The notes below the pieces were generated by a model. That model did not search any database. It was not told the origin of the DNA and saw nothing but the letters and a program-made list of their open reading frames with translations. The position numbers and the translations under genes are program-made. DNA of 64,000 bases, from NCBI RefSeq assembly GCF_013113715.1, contig NZ_CP053344.1, forward strand, positions 3,596,001-3,660,000. Reading direction: 5' to 3'. Each line of letters opens with the position of its first letter. The stretch's first letter is position 1. Positions 24,924 to 33,540 of this stretch are shown one piece after another. This DNA is from Herbiconiux sp. SALV-R1. GTDB taxonomy: Bacteria > Actinomycetota > Actinomycetes > Actinomycetales > Microbacteriaceae.

Positions 24924-26081
24924 CTATTCGGCGACGAACTCGCCGTCTTCGACCTTGAGGAAGATCAGCTCGCCGAGACGGTCGCCGCCGTCGTCGAAGC
25001 TGATGTCGCCCGTCACACCGTCGAAGCCTTCCGTGGCAGCCAGCGCCTCGGTGACGGCCGCGCGGTCGGTGCTTCCCGCATCCGTGATCGCCTGGGCCAC
25101 GACGTTGGTGGCGTCGTAGGCGAGCGCCGCCCACGACGACGGGGCCTTGCCGTACTTCTCGGTGAAGGCCTCGACGAAGTCGGCCGAGGCGGGGGTGCCG
25201 GCGGCCGCCGTGAAGGCGGAGTAGACGGTCATGCCCTCGACGGCGTCACCGCCGAGGGAGGTGAGGTCGGGGCTCACGGCGCCATCGGTGCCGAAGATGG
25301 GCAGCTCCGAGCCGCTCGTGCGCAGCTGCTGAGCGATGGCCGCCGCCTCGGTGTAGAAACCACCGATGAAGATGCCGTCGGGCGAGTCGGCGAGCGCGGT
25401 GTTGATGGCGGTGGCGAAGTCGACGGCGCCGAGCTGGTAGGCCTGCGAGCTGGTGACCTCACCCCCGGCCTCCTCGAAGGCGCTGGTGAAGCTGTCGGCG
25501 ACACCCTGACCGTAGTCGTCCTGCTGGTACAGCACGGCGATCTTCTCGACACCGCCGTCGTGCACGTGCGTTCCCATCTCCGCGCCCTGATAGGCGTCGG
25601 TGAAGACGTCGCGGAAGAACACGTCGCTCGCACCGCTGAGCTCGGGCGAGGTGACCGCCGAGGCGACGACCGGCAGGCCGCACTGGTCGTAGACCGGCAG
25701 GGCCGCCAGTGCGACGCTCGAGAAGCTGTAGCCGAGCACCGCCGCGGTGGAGGTGTCGTCGCAGAACTGCTGGGCGACCACCGGACCGTTGGCGGGCGAG
25801 CCCTCGTCGTCGGCCGAGACGATGCTCACCTCCTTGCCGTCGATGCCGCCCGCCTCGTTGAGCTGCTCGACGGCGAGGTCGACGCCCTCGCGCATCTCGA
25901 GCCCGTAGCTGGCGAAGTCGCCGGTGAGTGTCGCGGTGTAGCCGAGGGCGATGCCGCCCGAGCCCGAGTCGGAACCGGAGTCGGCACCCGAGCTGCTGGA
26001 GCAGGCGGCGAGGGCGAGCGAGAGCGCGGCGACCGCGGCCCCGGCGCCGGCGAGGCGCGAGAAGGTGGTGCGTCGGATCAT
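24924..26081 (-). CDS. Amino-acid/amide-type ABC transporter substrate-binding lipoprotein (LivK family)
   Basis: A 385-residue protein. MIRRTTFSRLAGAGAAVAA with lipobox LAAC gives a lipoprotein signal; a Ser/Gly-rich linker follows. The mature part shows IALGYTATLTGDFASYGLEM, VDLAVEQLNEAGGIDGKEV and ALAYDATNVVAQAI, typical of type I periplasmic binding proteins of the Liv/HAAT class. The ATG at 26081 is preferred over an in-frame TTG three codons earlier. It lies one base after the RidA stop. The ligand is unknown; the neighbouring oxygenase, RidA and GGT suggest a nitrogenous compound. Confidence 0.92.
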   Translation of the reverse strand: MIRRTTFSRLAGAGAAVAALSLALAACSSSSGADSGSDSGSGGIALGYTATLTGDFASYGLEMREGVDLAVEQLNEAGGIDGKEVSIVSADDEGSPANGPVVAQQFCDDTSTAAVLGYSFSSVALAALPVYDQCGLPVVASAVTSPELSGASDVFFRDVFTDAYQGAEMGTHVHDGGVEKIAVLYQQDDYGQGVADSFTSAFEEAGGEVTSSQAYQLGAVDFATAINTALADSPDGIFIGGFYTEAAAIAQQLRTSGSELPIFGTDGAVSPDLTSLGGDAVEGMTVYSAFTAAAGTPASADFVEAFTEKYGKAPSSWAALAYDATNVVAQAITDAGSTDRAAVTEALAATEGFDGVTGDISFDDGGDRLGELIFLKVEDGEFVAE

Positions 26082-26082
26082 G

Positions 26083-26580
26083 TCAATCAACCGTTTCTAT
26101 CGTGAGGACGTTCTCGAAGCAGTGGTTGCCGGCCAGGGCGCTGACGCCGAGGGTGGCGCGGCCGCCGAGGCCGTTCTCCGGCCCGAAGAGGTCGCGGAAG
26201 AGGTCTGTGGCACCGCTCGAGATGAGGTGGACATCGGTGAAGCCCGGGGCGACGGCGACGTAGTTCAGCGAACCGACGAGGCCCTTGACCCGGTCGAGGG
26301 TTCCCAGCGCGAGCCTGATGGTCGCGAGGCAGTTGAGCGCGGTGAGGCGTGCCGCCTCGTAGCCCTGCTCGACCGTCACCTCGGCGCCGAGACGGCCCGC
26401 GTGCAGCGGGTCGCCCTCATGGCCGGGTGCGTCCTCGACGTGACCGGAGAGGAAGAGCAGGTTCCCGGTCTTGTGGAACGCCTTCATCGATCCGTACGAG
26501 AGGCCGTGGTAGGGCACGCTGGCGTAGTCCGGGATGACGAGGCCGAGTTCGGCTGCTCGTTCTTCGTGGGACAAGGTCAC
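26083..26580 (-). CDS. RidA family protein (reactive intermediate/imine deaminase fold)
   Basis: A 165-residue YjgF/RidA protein: NLLFLSGHVED, AARLTALNCLATIRLALGTLDRVKGLVG, LNYVAVAPGFTDVHLISSGATDL and RATLGVSALAGN. The GTG start follows GAGGAG eight bases upstream. Classic RidA hydrolyses imines and enamines made by amino-acid enzymes; RutC-like members act in pyrimidine ring breakdown. It begins an operon with a HAAT transporter and faces an LLM monooxygenase gene. The catalytic Arg of archetypal RidA (in a NVR or similar segment) is replaced here by AVAP context, so its activity may be non-canonical. Confidence 0.85.
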   Translation of the reverse strand: MTLSHEERAAELGLVIPDYASVPYHGLSYGSMKAFHKTGNLLFLSGHVEDAPGHEGDPLHAGRLGAEVTVEQGYEAARLTALNCLATIRLALGTLDRVKGLVGSLNYVAVAPGFTDVHLISSGATDLFRDLFGPENGLGGRATLGVSALAGNHCFENVLTIETVD

Positions 26581-26619
26581 GGTACGACTCCTCGGGACGG
26601 ATGCGGTGCGGGTTGCTAA

Positions 26620-26648
26620 ATCGTGACAGCACACGGTCGAGCTGTCAA
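26620..26648 (-). promoter_or_regulatory. Promoter of the RidA-Liv-GGT operon
   Basis: Minus-strand -35 TTGACA (26643-26648), 17-bp spacer and a weak -10 CACGAT (26620-26625), about 40 bp before the RidA GTG. Confidence 0.55.
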
Positions 26649-26757
26649 CCGCGTTTCTTCTGTTTACCTGGCTGTAACATGCGGTAATCTTCGGAATCGG
26701 TTGTCGAAGGCAGGTTTGACCGCCTGAATGCTCCGCGCATCCGCCTGTTCTCGGGGA

Positions 26758-26771
26758 TCGTGGCGCCACGA
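26758..26771. promoter_or_regulatory. 14-bp perfect palindrome in the divergent control region
   Basis: TCGTGGCGCCACGA lies midway between the RidA and LLM monooxygenase genes. The 350-bp region holds promoters in both directions, this palindrome and no supported gene. It is a candidate operator; the regulator is unknown. Confidence 0.4.
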
Positions 26772-26860
26772 GATCCGCACACCGGGAGCCTGACTGGCCG
26801 AGACGGTGTTTCGCCCGTGTGCCGGGCGTGTTAATTCCTTCGCGACCTGCCCCGATCGGT

Positions 26861-26890
26861 TTGACAGCGGTTCGAGCGGGTTCCCATCAT
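26861..26890 (+). promoter_or_regulatory. Promoter of the LLM monooxygenase gene
   Basis: TTGACA (26861-26866), 18-bp spacer, weak -10 CATCAT (26885-26890); start codon 41 bp downstream with GGAGA as ribosome site. Confidence 0.45.
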
Positions 26891-26930
26891 CGGAGTCGTC
26901 CCTCCCCCGGCAAGCGATACGGAGACCCGC

Positions 26931-28241
26931 ATGTTTCACCTCGGATGGTTCGTCGGCAACGGCTACAGCGTGCAGTCGTGGGGCCGCGACTGGGCGGGCA
27001 CCGACAACGACGACTGGTGGTCGCCGAGCCTCTACGCCGACGCCGCGCGAGCCCTCGAGCGCGCCTGCTTCGACTTCATGGTCTTCCAAGACGGGCTGAT
27101 GGTGCCCGACGTGTTCGGCGGCAGCATGGAGGCCGACCTCAAGTTCGCCCAGGAGATCCCGCGTTCCGACCCCACGGCGATGGTGGCCGTGCTCACGCAG
27201 GTGACGAAGAACCTCGGCTACATCCCCACCATCTCCACCTCGTTCTACCCGCCCTTCATGGCGGCACGGATGCTCGCCACCCTCGACCAGCTGTCAGGCG
27301 GTCACGCTGGTGGCAACCTGGTCACCTCCGCCAGCGATCGCGCCGCGCAGAACTTCGGGCTCGAGGGTCACCACGACCACGACCTCCGCTACGGCATGGC
27401 CGAGGAGTGGACCGACCTCGTCACGCAGCTCTGGGACTCCTGGGAGCCCGGCGCCGTGATCATGGACACCGAGCGGCACGTCTTCGCCGACCACACCAAG
27501 GTGCACCCCATCCACTTCACCGGGCAGCACTACTCCTCGCGCGGGCCGCTCAACACGCCGCCCGGTCCGCAGGGCCGGCCCGTCATCTCACAGGCCGGCG
27601 GCTCGCCCGCGGGCCGCGAGTTCGGCGCGAGGTTCGCCGACGTCATCTTCTGCGTGCCGAACGGCATCGAGTCGATGAAGGCGTACCGCCGCGACATCCA
27701 CGAGCGCATGGCGAAGTACGGTCGCTCACCGGAGGAGTGCAAGATCCTGTTCATGGTCGACCCGATCATCGGCGAGACCGACCAGGTGGCGCGCGACATC
27801 GCCGCCGCCCGCGCCGAGGCGAAGACCACCGACGCCTACGTCGAGGAGCACCTCTCGGTGATGTCGTACTTCTCGGGCATCGACTTCGCCCAGTTCGACC
27901 TCGACCAGCCGATGCCCGACCTCGACGGCAAGGTCAACGCCCAGCAGAGCACCATGGCGCGCTACCAGAAGGATGCGGCGGGCAAGACCCTGCGCGAGCT
28001 CGTCATCGCCCACAACATGGTGGCGACGATCGACCTCGTCGGCAGCCCCGACACCGTGGCGGCGAAGATGGGCGAGGTGATCGACGAGGTCGGCGGCGAC
28101 GGGTTCCTGCTCTCGGGGCCGCTCAACCGCAAGAACATCGCCGAGATCACCGACGGGCTCGTGCCCGCGCTGAAGCGCCGCGGACTCACGCGGTCGTCGT
28201 ACGCGGGTGCGACGCTGCGCGAGAACCTGCGGGAGTTCTAG
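26931..28241 (+). CDS. LLM class flavin-dependent monooxygenase (NtaA/SnaA/DszA-like)
   Basis: A 436-residue TIM-barrel flavoenzyme of the NtaA/SnaA/DszA/SoxA group. MFHLGWFVGNGYSVQSWG at the N-terminus, ARMLATLDQLSGGHAGGNLVTS near residue 125 (usual form SGGRxGWNxVTS) and GRPVISQAGGSPAGREF near 220 are family signatures. Members use FMNH2 from a partner reductase to oxidise chelators, sulfur heterocycles or, as in RutA, pyrimidine amide bonds. It is divergent from a RidA-led transport operon, resembling the pairing of RutA and RutC. The stop overlaps the convergent LacI gene stop by 4 bp. No flavin reductase is adjacent. Confidence 0.9.
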   Translation: MFHLGWFVGNGYSVQSWGRDWAGTDNDDWWSPSLYADAARALERACFDFMVFQDGLMVPDVFGGSMEADLKFAQEIPRSDPTAMVAVLTQVTKNLGYIPTISTSFYPPFMAARMLATLDQLSGGHAGGNLVTSASDRAAQNFGLEGHHDHDLRYGMAEEWTDLVTQLWDSWEPGAVIMDTERHVFADHTKVHPIHFTGQHYSSRGPLNTPPGPQGRPVISQAGGSPAGREFGARFADVIFCVPNGIESMKAYRRDIHERMAKYGRSPEECKILFMVDPIIGETDQVARDIAAARAEAKTTDAYVEEHLSVMSYFSGIDFAQFDLDQPMPDLDGKVNAQQSTMARYQKDAAGKTLRELVIAHNMVATIDLVGSPDTVAAKMGEVIDEVGGDGFLLSGPLNRKNIAEITDGLVPALKRRGLTRSSYAGATLRENLREF

Positions 28242-29338
28242 GGGGTCGTCGGGGCGGGCGGGGCGGGCGGGGGCGGTGCGCCAGTCGACGCGCGTACACG
28301 GAGGTCGATGGTGAACACCTCGGCCTCGACGTCGCTGTGGCCGCCGGTCTCAGCCTCGACGTCGTCGCCGGCGTTGCCCGAACCGCCGCCGTCGCCCACG
28401 CCCTCGCCGTCGCCGTCGAGCGCCGAGAGCAGCATCGCCGCGCAGTGACGCCCGAAGTCGCGGGCGCGGAGGTCGATCGCCGTGATGGGCGGGTCGGCCA
28501 TCTGCATGGCGAGACTGTCGGCGTAGGCGGTGATGAGAACATCCGTTCCCACCTCGAGGCCCAGGGCGCGTGCTGCCGACACGGCACCCACGGCCGAGCC
28601 GTCGGGAGCGGAGATGATGGCATCGGGGCGGTCGCCGCCGCCGAGCAGCTCGGTGGCCACGCGGCGCACGTCGTCGGGCATGAAGCGCTCGGGCGACTCG
28701 CGCACGATCGGCTGCACCCCGTTGTCGGCGCACCAGGCGAGATAGGCGTGGCGCACCTCGCTGCCCCAGACGGTGTTGGCCGGCGGCGCGATGAGCGCCG
28801 GGCGGGCGGCCCCGCGCTCGGCGACATGGTTCATGAGTGCGGTCATTCCCCTGCGGTGGTCGGAGTAGACGACACCCCACGGCGCCGGGAGGCCCGACGG
28901 CACGCGTTCACCCGACACCACCGGCAGCCGGCCCCCGAGGATGCGGCGCACCACGGGGTCGTCGTCGGGCGGGTCGATGAGGATGTAGCCGTCGACGTGC
29001 GCTCTGGCCCGCTCACCGGCGGCGGCGCCGGCGACGATGGTCACCGACTGCCCGCTGGCGGCGGCGGTCTCGACGGCTCCGAACACGAAGTCCATGTAGT
29101 AGGCCAGGCCGTTCGTGCTCTCGGGGAGGTACACGCCGAGGGCGCCCGCGCGGGCGCGGCGGAGGTTGCTCGCCCCCACGTTCACCGTGTAGTCGAGCTC
29201 GGCGGCCACGGCGCGCACCCGCGCCCGCGTCTCGTCCGAGAGCCGCCCCGTGCCGGCGAGCGCCAGCGACACCGTCGCCCGTGACACCCCCGCCGCCCGG
29301 GCGACATCCTCGAGGGTCGTCGCCCGCACACGATTCAC
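28238..29338 (-). CDS. LacI family transcriptional regulator
   Basis: A 366-residue repressor. TTLEDVARAAGVSRATVSLALAG and the hinge-helix region LRRARAGALGVYLPE give a LacI-type DNA-binding head; the sugar-binding-like core follows (PPITAIDLRARDFGRHCA). A ~40-residue Gly/Asp/Glu-rich insertion near residue 310 and a Pro-rich tail are unusual. The GTG start has a TAGCCT -10 six bases upstream, so the message is probably leaderless. Its targets are unknown; no sugar genes flank it directly. Confidence 0.88.
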   Translation of the reverse strand: MNRVRATTLEDVARAAGVSRATVSLALAGTGRLSDETRARVRAVAAELDYTVNVGASNLRRARAGALGVYLPESTNGLAYYMDFVFGAVETAAASGQSVTIVAGAAAGERARAHVDGYILIDPPDDDPVVRRILGGRLPVVSGERVPSGLPAPWGVVYSDHRRGMTALMNHVAERGAARPALIAPPANTVWGSEVRHAYLAWCADNGVQPIVRESPERFMPDDVRRVATELLGGGDRPDAIISAPDGSAVGAVSAARALGLEVGTDVLITAYADSLAMQMADPPITAIDLRARDFGRHCAAMLLSALDGDGEGVGDGGGSGNAGDDVEAETGGHSDVEAEVFTIDLRVRASTGAPPPPAPPAPTTP

Positions 29339-29344
29339 GCTGAG

Positions 29345-29350
29345 AGGCTA
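29345..29350 (-). promoter_or_regulatory. -10 box of the LacI gene (leaderless)
   Basis: TAGCCT on the minus strand, six bases before the GTG start. Confidence 0.5.
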
Positions 29351-29395
29351 CCAGCCGCCCGCGACAGGGCGCCTCGCGCGGGTGCGCCCGCCCCT

Positions 29396-29484
29396 CGAGC
29401 GGGCGCGAAGTGCCGCCTCAGGCCTCTCGAAGGGGCACTTCGCGCCCACTCGGGCACCTCGAGCGGGCACTTCGCGCCCACTCG
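29396..29484. repeat. 57-nt hairpin repeat plus an extra half copy
   Basis: CGAG-c-GGGCGCGAAGTGCC (29396-29414) pairs perfectly with GGCACTTCGCGCCC-a-CTCG (29434-29452) around a 19-base loop. The last 20 bases (29433-29452) are repeated at 29465-29484. The element is homologous in layout and loop to 19431-19487. It lies after argG on the minus strand and upstream of the LacI gene, so it can act as the argG terminator. Confidence 0.75.
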
Positions 29485-29524
29485 ATCGCGGGGAGGCGGG
29501 GCGAGTGAGCGCGCGACCCGCGGG

Positions 29525-31030
<1,506 letters not shown>

Positions 31031-31031
31031 C

Positions 31032-31037
31032 TAGGCT
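31032..31037 (+). promoter_or_regulatory. -10 box of the exported hydrolase gene
   Basis: TAGGCT, with a start codon 35 bp downstream and GAGGAG as ribosome site. Confidence 0.45.
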
Positions 31038-31072
31038 TCGGGCACCGACCCCCACGACGACCGAGGAGCTTC

Positions 31073-32812
31073 ATGACGCCCGAACTCACCCGCCGCTCCC
31101 TGCTCGGACTCGCCGCCGCCGGCGGAGCGGGAGTCGCCTTCGGGGTCGCGGGAGCCGCTCCTGCGTCGGCCGCCACCCCCGCTGTCGGCACCGCAGCGGG
31201 TGTCGCGGGAGCAGCCGCCCGCGCCGCCTCGGTGCCCCGCGCCGCCGCGGCTCGCACCACTACGCTCGCCGCCGCCCCCGACCCGGGCCTCACCCCCTTC
31301 CCGCAGCAAGACGACCTCAACTTCCAGACCCTCACCGCCTACGGCGAGGCCGCCTACCAGTCCGGCGAGGTCGGCGAGGTGGCGAGCGCGGTGGCCGCCG
31401 TGCAGGCCGCCATCACCGCGGGAGGCGCCGAGGCCATCCCCGCCTACCAGCCCTACGCCGCCTCCTTCGAGGCGCTCGCCGCGCGCCTCGCCGCCGAGGC
31501 CGACGCCGAGCTCGCGGCGGGCCGCTACGTCACGGCGCGCTCCCGCTACCTGCGCGCGGCCTCCTACTACAACTGCGTGCTCTTCTTCGTTCTCGGCACG
31601 GATGCGCCGGGTCGCGAAGCCGAGATCTACGGCGCGATGCAGCGGTGCTGGGCTGCGGCGGCCGCGCTGCTCGAGCCGGTGCTGCAGCGGGTCGAGATCC
31701 CGGCGACGGTGCGCTTCCGCGAGCTCGACGGCTCGGTGACGACCCGCACCGTGACGATTCCGGCGTACTGGGGGCGTGCATCCGGAACCGGGGCGAAGCC
31801 CACCGTCATCATCAACAACGGCAGCGACGCCCAGTTCGTCGACATCTGGGCCTACGGCGGAGCGGCCGGCCTCGAGCGCGGCTACAACGTTCTGCTGTTC
31901 GAGGGGCCGGGGCAGGGTTCGCTGCTGTTCGAGCAGAACATCCCGTTCACGCCGTACTGGGAAGACGTCGTCACCCCGCTCGTCGACTTCGCGATCGCCC
32001 AGCCCGAGACGGATGCGCAGAAGGTCGCCCTCACCGGCTGGAGCTTCGGCGGCGTGCTGGTGATGCGTGCCGCGGCGGCCGAGCACCGGCTCGCCGCGGT
32101 GGTCGCCGACCCCGGCTTCTGGGACAACTCGGCACCCTGGCAGCCGCTCGTCACCGCCATGAACGACTACTTCGGCTCGGTCTCGAACGCGAATTGGAAG
32201 GAGCTGTTCGACGGCACCTCCCCCGCCTACGGGCCCGACGGGCAGGATGCGCTGAAGTTCCTGGTGAACAAGCGCGGCGAGATCTACGGCTCGGCGCTGC
32301 ACGATCAGGCGTCGAGCGGTGGGGTGATCACCGACATCGTGGGGCTGCTGGATGCGATCGATTCGTTCAGCGGCGACGCCGCACTGTTCGGGGAGGTCAC
32401 CTCGCACGTGCTGCTCAACGAGTACGCCTCCGACGTGTTCTTCACCGGCCAGGGCGACCAGGTCGAGGCGTGGCTGACCAAGGCCGCCTCGGTCTCGACC
32501 CACCTCTTCGACTACCCCACCGGCACCGAGTTCCACTGCGCGCCCATGGCGCCGCAGGTGCGCAACGAGGTGGTGTTCGGGTGGCTCGACGAGGTCTTGG
32601 CCAACGCGCCCACCCCGCCTGCCCCTCCCGCACCCCCGGTGCCCCCGGCGCCTCCCGCCCCGCCCGCGCGCCCCGCCCTCGCCGACACGGGCGCCCCCGG
32701 TGCCGCCGCGGGCGTCACGGCAGCCATCGCCACGGGCGTCGCCGCCGCCGGCGCGGGTGCCGCGACCCTCGCCGCGCGCTCGCACCCCCGCTCAACCCGC
32801 TCCCCCGAGTAG
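31073..32812 (+). CDS. Tat-exported alpha/beta hydrolase with C-terminal LADTG sortase signal
   Basis: A 579-residue protein. Residues 6-13 (TRRSLLGL) plus a hydrophobic Ala/Gly stretch form a Tat signal. The core resembles the FrsA/2,6-dihydropseudooxynicotine hydrolase group: TVIINNGSDAQFVD, LLFEGPGQG, nucleophile elbow GWSFGG (~325) and a late His in EFHCAP. A Pro-rich linker (PAPPAPPVPPAPPAPP) leads to LADTG at 536-540, a hydrophobic Ala/Gly segment and a basic tail. LAXTG is the signal known for class E sortases, so wall anchoring is predicted. The enzyme's substrate is unknown. An in-phase upstream extension runs antisense through argG and is not coding. Confidence 0.85.
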   Translation: MTPELTRRSLLGLAAAGGAGVAFGVAGAAPASAATPAVGTAAGVAGAAARAASVPRAAAARTTTLAAAPDPGLTPFPQQDDLNFQTLTAYGEAAYQSGEVGEVASAVAAVQAAITAGGAEAIPAYQPYAASFEALAARLAAEADAELAAGRYVTARSRYLRAASYYNCVLFFVLGTDAPGREAEIYGAMQRCWAAAAALLEPVLQRVEIPATVRFRELDGSVTTRTVTIPAYWGRASGTGAKPTVIINNGSDAQFVDIWAYGGAAGLERGYNVLLFEGPGQGSLLFEQNIPFTPYWEDVVTPLVDFAIAQPETDAQKVALTGWSFGGVLVMRAAAAEHRLAAVVADPGFWDNSAPWQPLVTAMNDYFGSVSNANWKELFDGTSPAYGPDGQDALKFLVNKRGEIYGSALHDQASSGGVITDIVGLLDAIDSFSGDAALFGEVTSHVLLNEYASDVFFTGQGDQVEAWLTKAASVSTHLFDYPTGTEFHCAPMAPQVRNEVVFGWLDEVLANAPTPPAPPAPPVPPAPPAPPARPALADTGAPGAAAGVTAAIATGVAAAGAGAATLAARSHPRSTRSPE

Positions 32813-32819
32813 CGCGGCA

Positions 32820-32878
32820 TCGACCCGTCACGATCCGCCCTCTCAGGCACCGGGAGAGGGCGGTTTGTGACGGGTCGA
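32820..32878. terminator. 59-nt bidirectional terminator hairpin
   Basis: Outer arms TCGACCCGTCAC (32820-32831) and GTGACGGGTCGA (32867-32878), inner arms CCGCCCTCTC (32835-32844) and GAGAGGGCGG (32854-32863), nine-base loop. It lies between convergent stops at 32812 and 32896. Confidence 0.85.
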
Positions 32879-32895
32879 TTGTGCGCGGGGGCGCG

Positions 32896-33474
32896 TCAGC
32901 GCACCAGGGGCAGCCAGATGTCGTCGACGATCTCGAGGATGCGGGGGTCGGGAAGGGGCTTCAGTGTCATGACGAGGTCGTGGCGCACCAGGTCGGAGGG
33001 GAGCGTCGTGACGCCCTGCGGCCAGTCGCGCAGCGGGATCTCGCCGCGCGCGGCGGCGCGTTCGAGCATCCGTCTGCCCACCTCGGTGCGGCCCTCGAGC
33101 AGGCGGCGGCGCAGGTCGGCGGGTGACAGGCCGGTGTCGGCGTGGATGCTCGCCATGTACACGCTGATCACCGCCATGAACCCCGACCGGGTCGCGTTGA
33201 AGTCACGGAGTGCGGCGAGCATGTCGCCCCGGAGGGAGCCGGTGTCGGGCACCTCCCGGCGCGTGAACAGCCCGCCGTGCTGCAGCGCCGCCACGACGAG
33301 GTCGACCTTCGAGGGCCACCGGCGGTAGAGCACCGGTTTCGACGTGCCGGCGCGAGCGGCGACGCCGTCGTAGCCGAAGGCGGGGTAGCCCACCTCCTCG
33401 AGCTCGGCCCAGGCCGCATCGAGCAGCGCGTGCTCGAGCTCGGCACCGCGGCGGCGCGTCTTCACAAGATCCAT
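32896..33474 (-). CDS. TetR family transcriptional regulator
   Basis: A 192-residue repressor. The HTH reads FGYDGVAARAGTSKPVLYRRWPSKVDLV (spread over residues ~33-62), followed by a TetR_C_33-like ligand domain. It is divergent from an EmrB/QacA-type efflux gene 66 bp away, with an inverted repeat between them. Control of the efflux pump is the usual arrangement. Confidence 0.9.
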   Translation of the reverse strand: MDLVKTRRRGAELEHALLDAAWAELEEVGYPAFGYDGVAARAGTSKPVLYRRWPSKVDLVVAALQHGGLFTRREVPDTGSLRGDMLAALRDFNATRSGFMAVISVYMASIHADTGLSPADLRRRLLEGRTEVGRRMLERAAARGEIPLRDWPQGVTTLPSDLVRHDLVMTLKPLPDPRILEIVDDIWLPLVR

Positions 33475-33482
33475 TTGCGTAT

Positions 33483-33515
33483 CTTATCGCAGCGGCGTAC
33501 AGTTCTGCCGATAAG
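33483..33515. promoter_or_regulatory. Inverted repeat between the TetR and MFS genes
   Basis: CTTATCG (33483-33489) and CGATAAG (33509-33515) are perfect arms; flanking CAG/CTG extend the symmetry imperfectly. A -10-like element overlaps the right arm. Likely operator of the TetR protein. Confidence 0.6.
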
Positions 33516-33540
33516 ACACAACCGAGTATCTAAGGTCATC

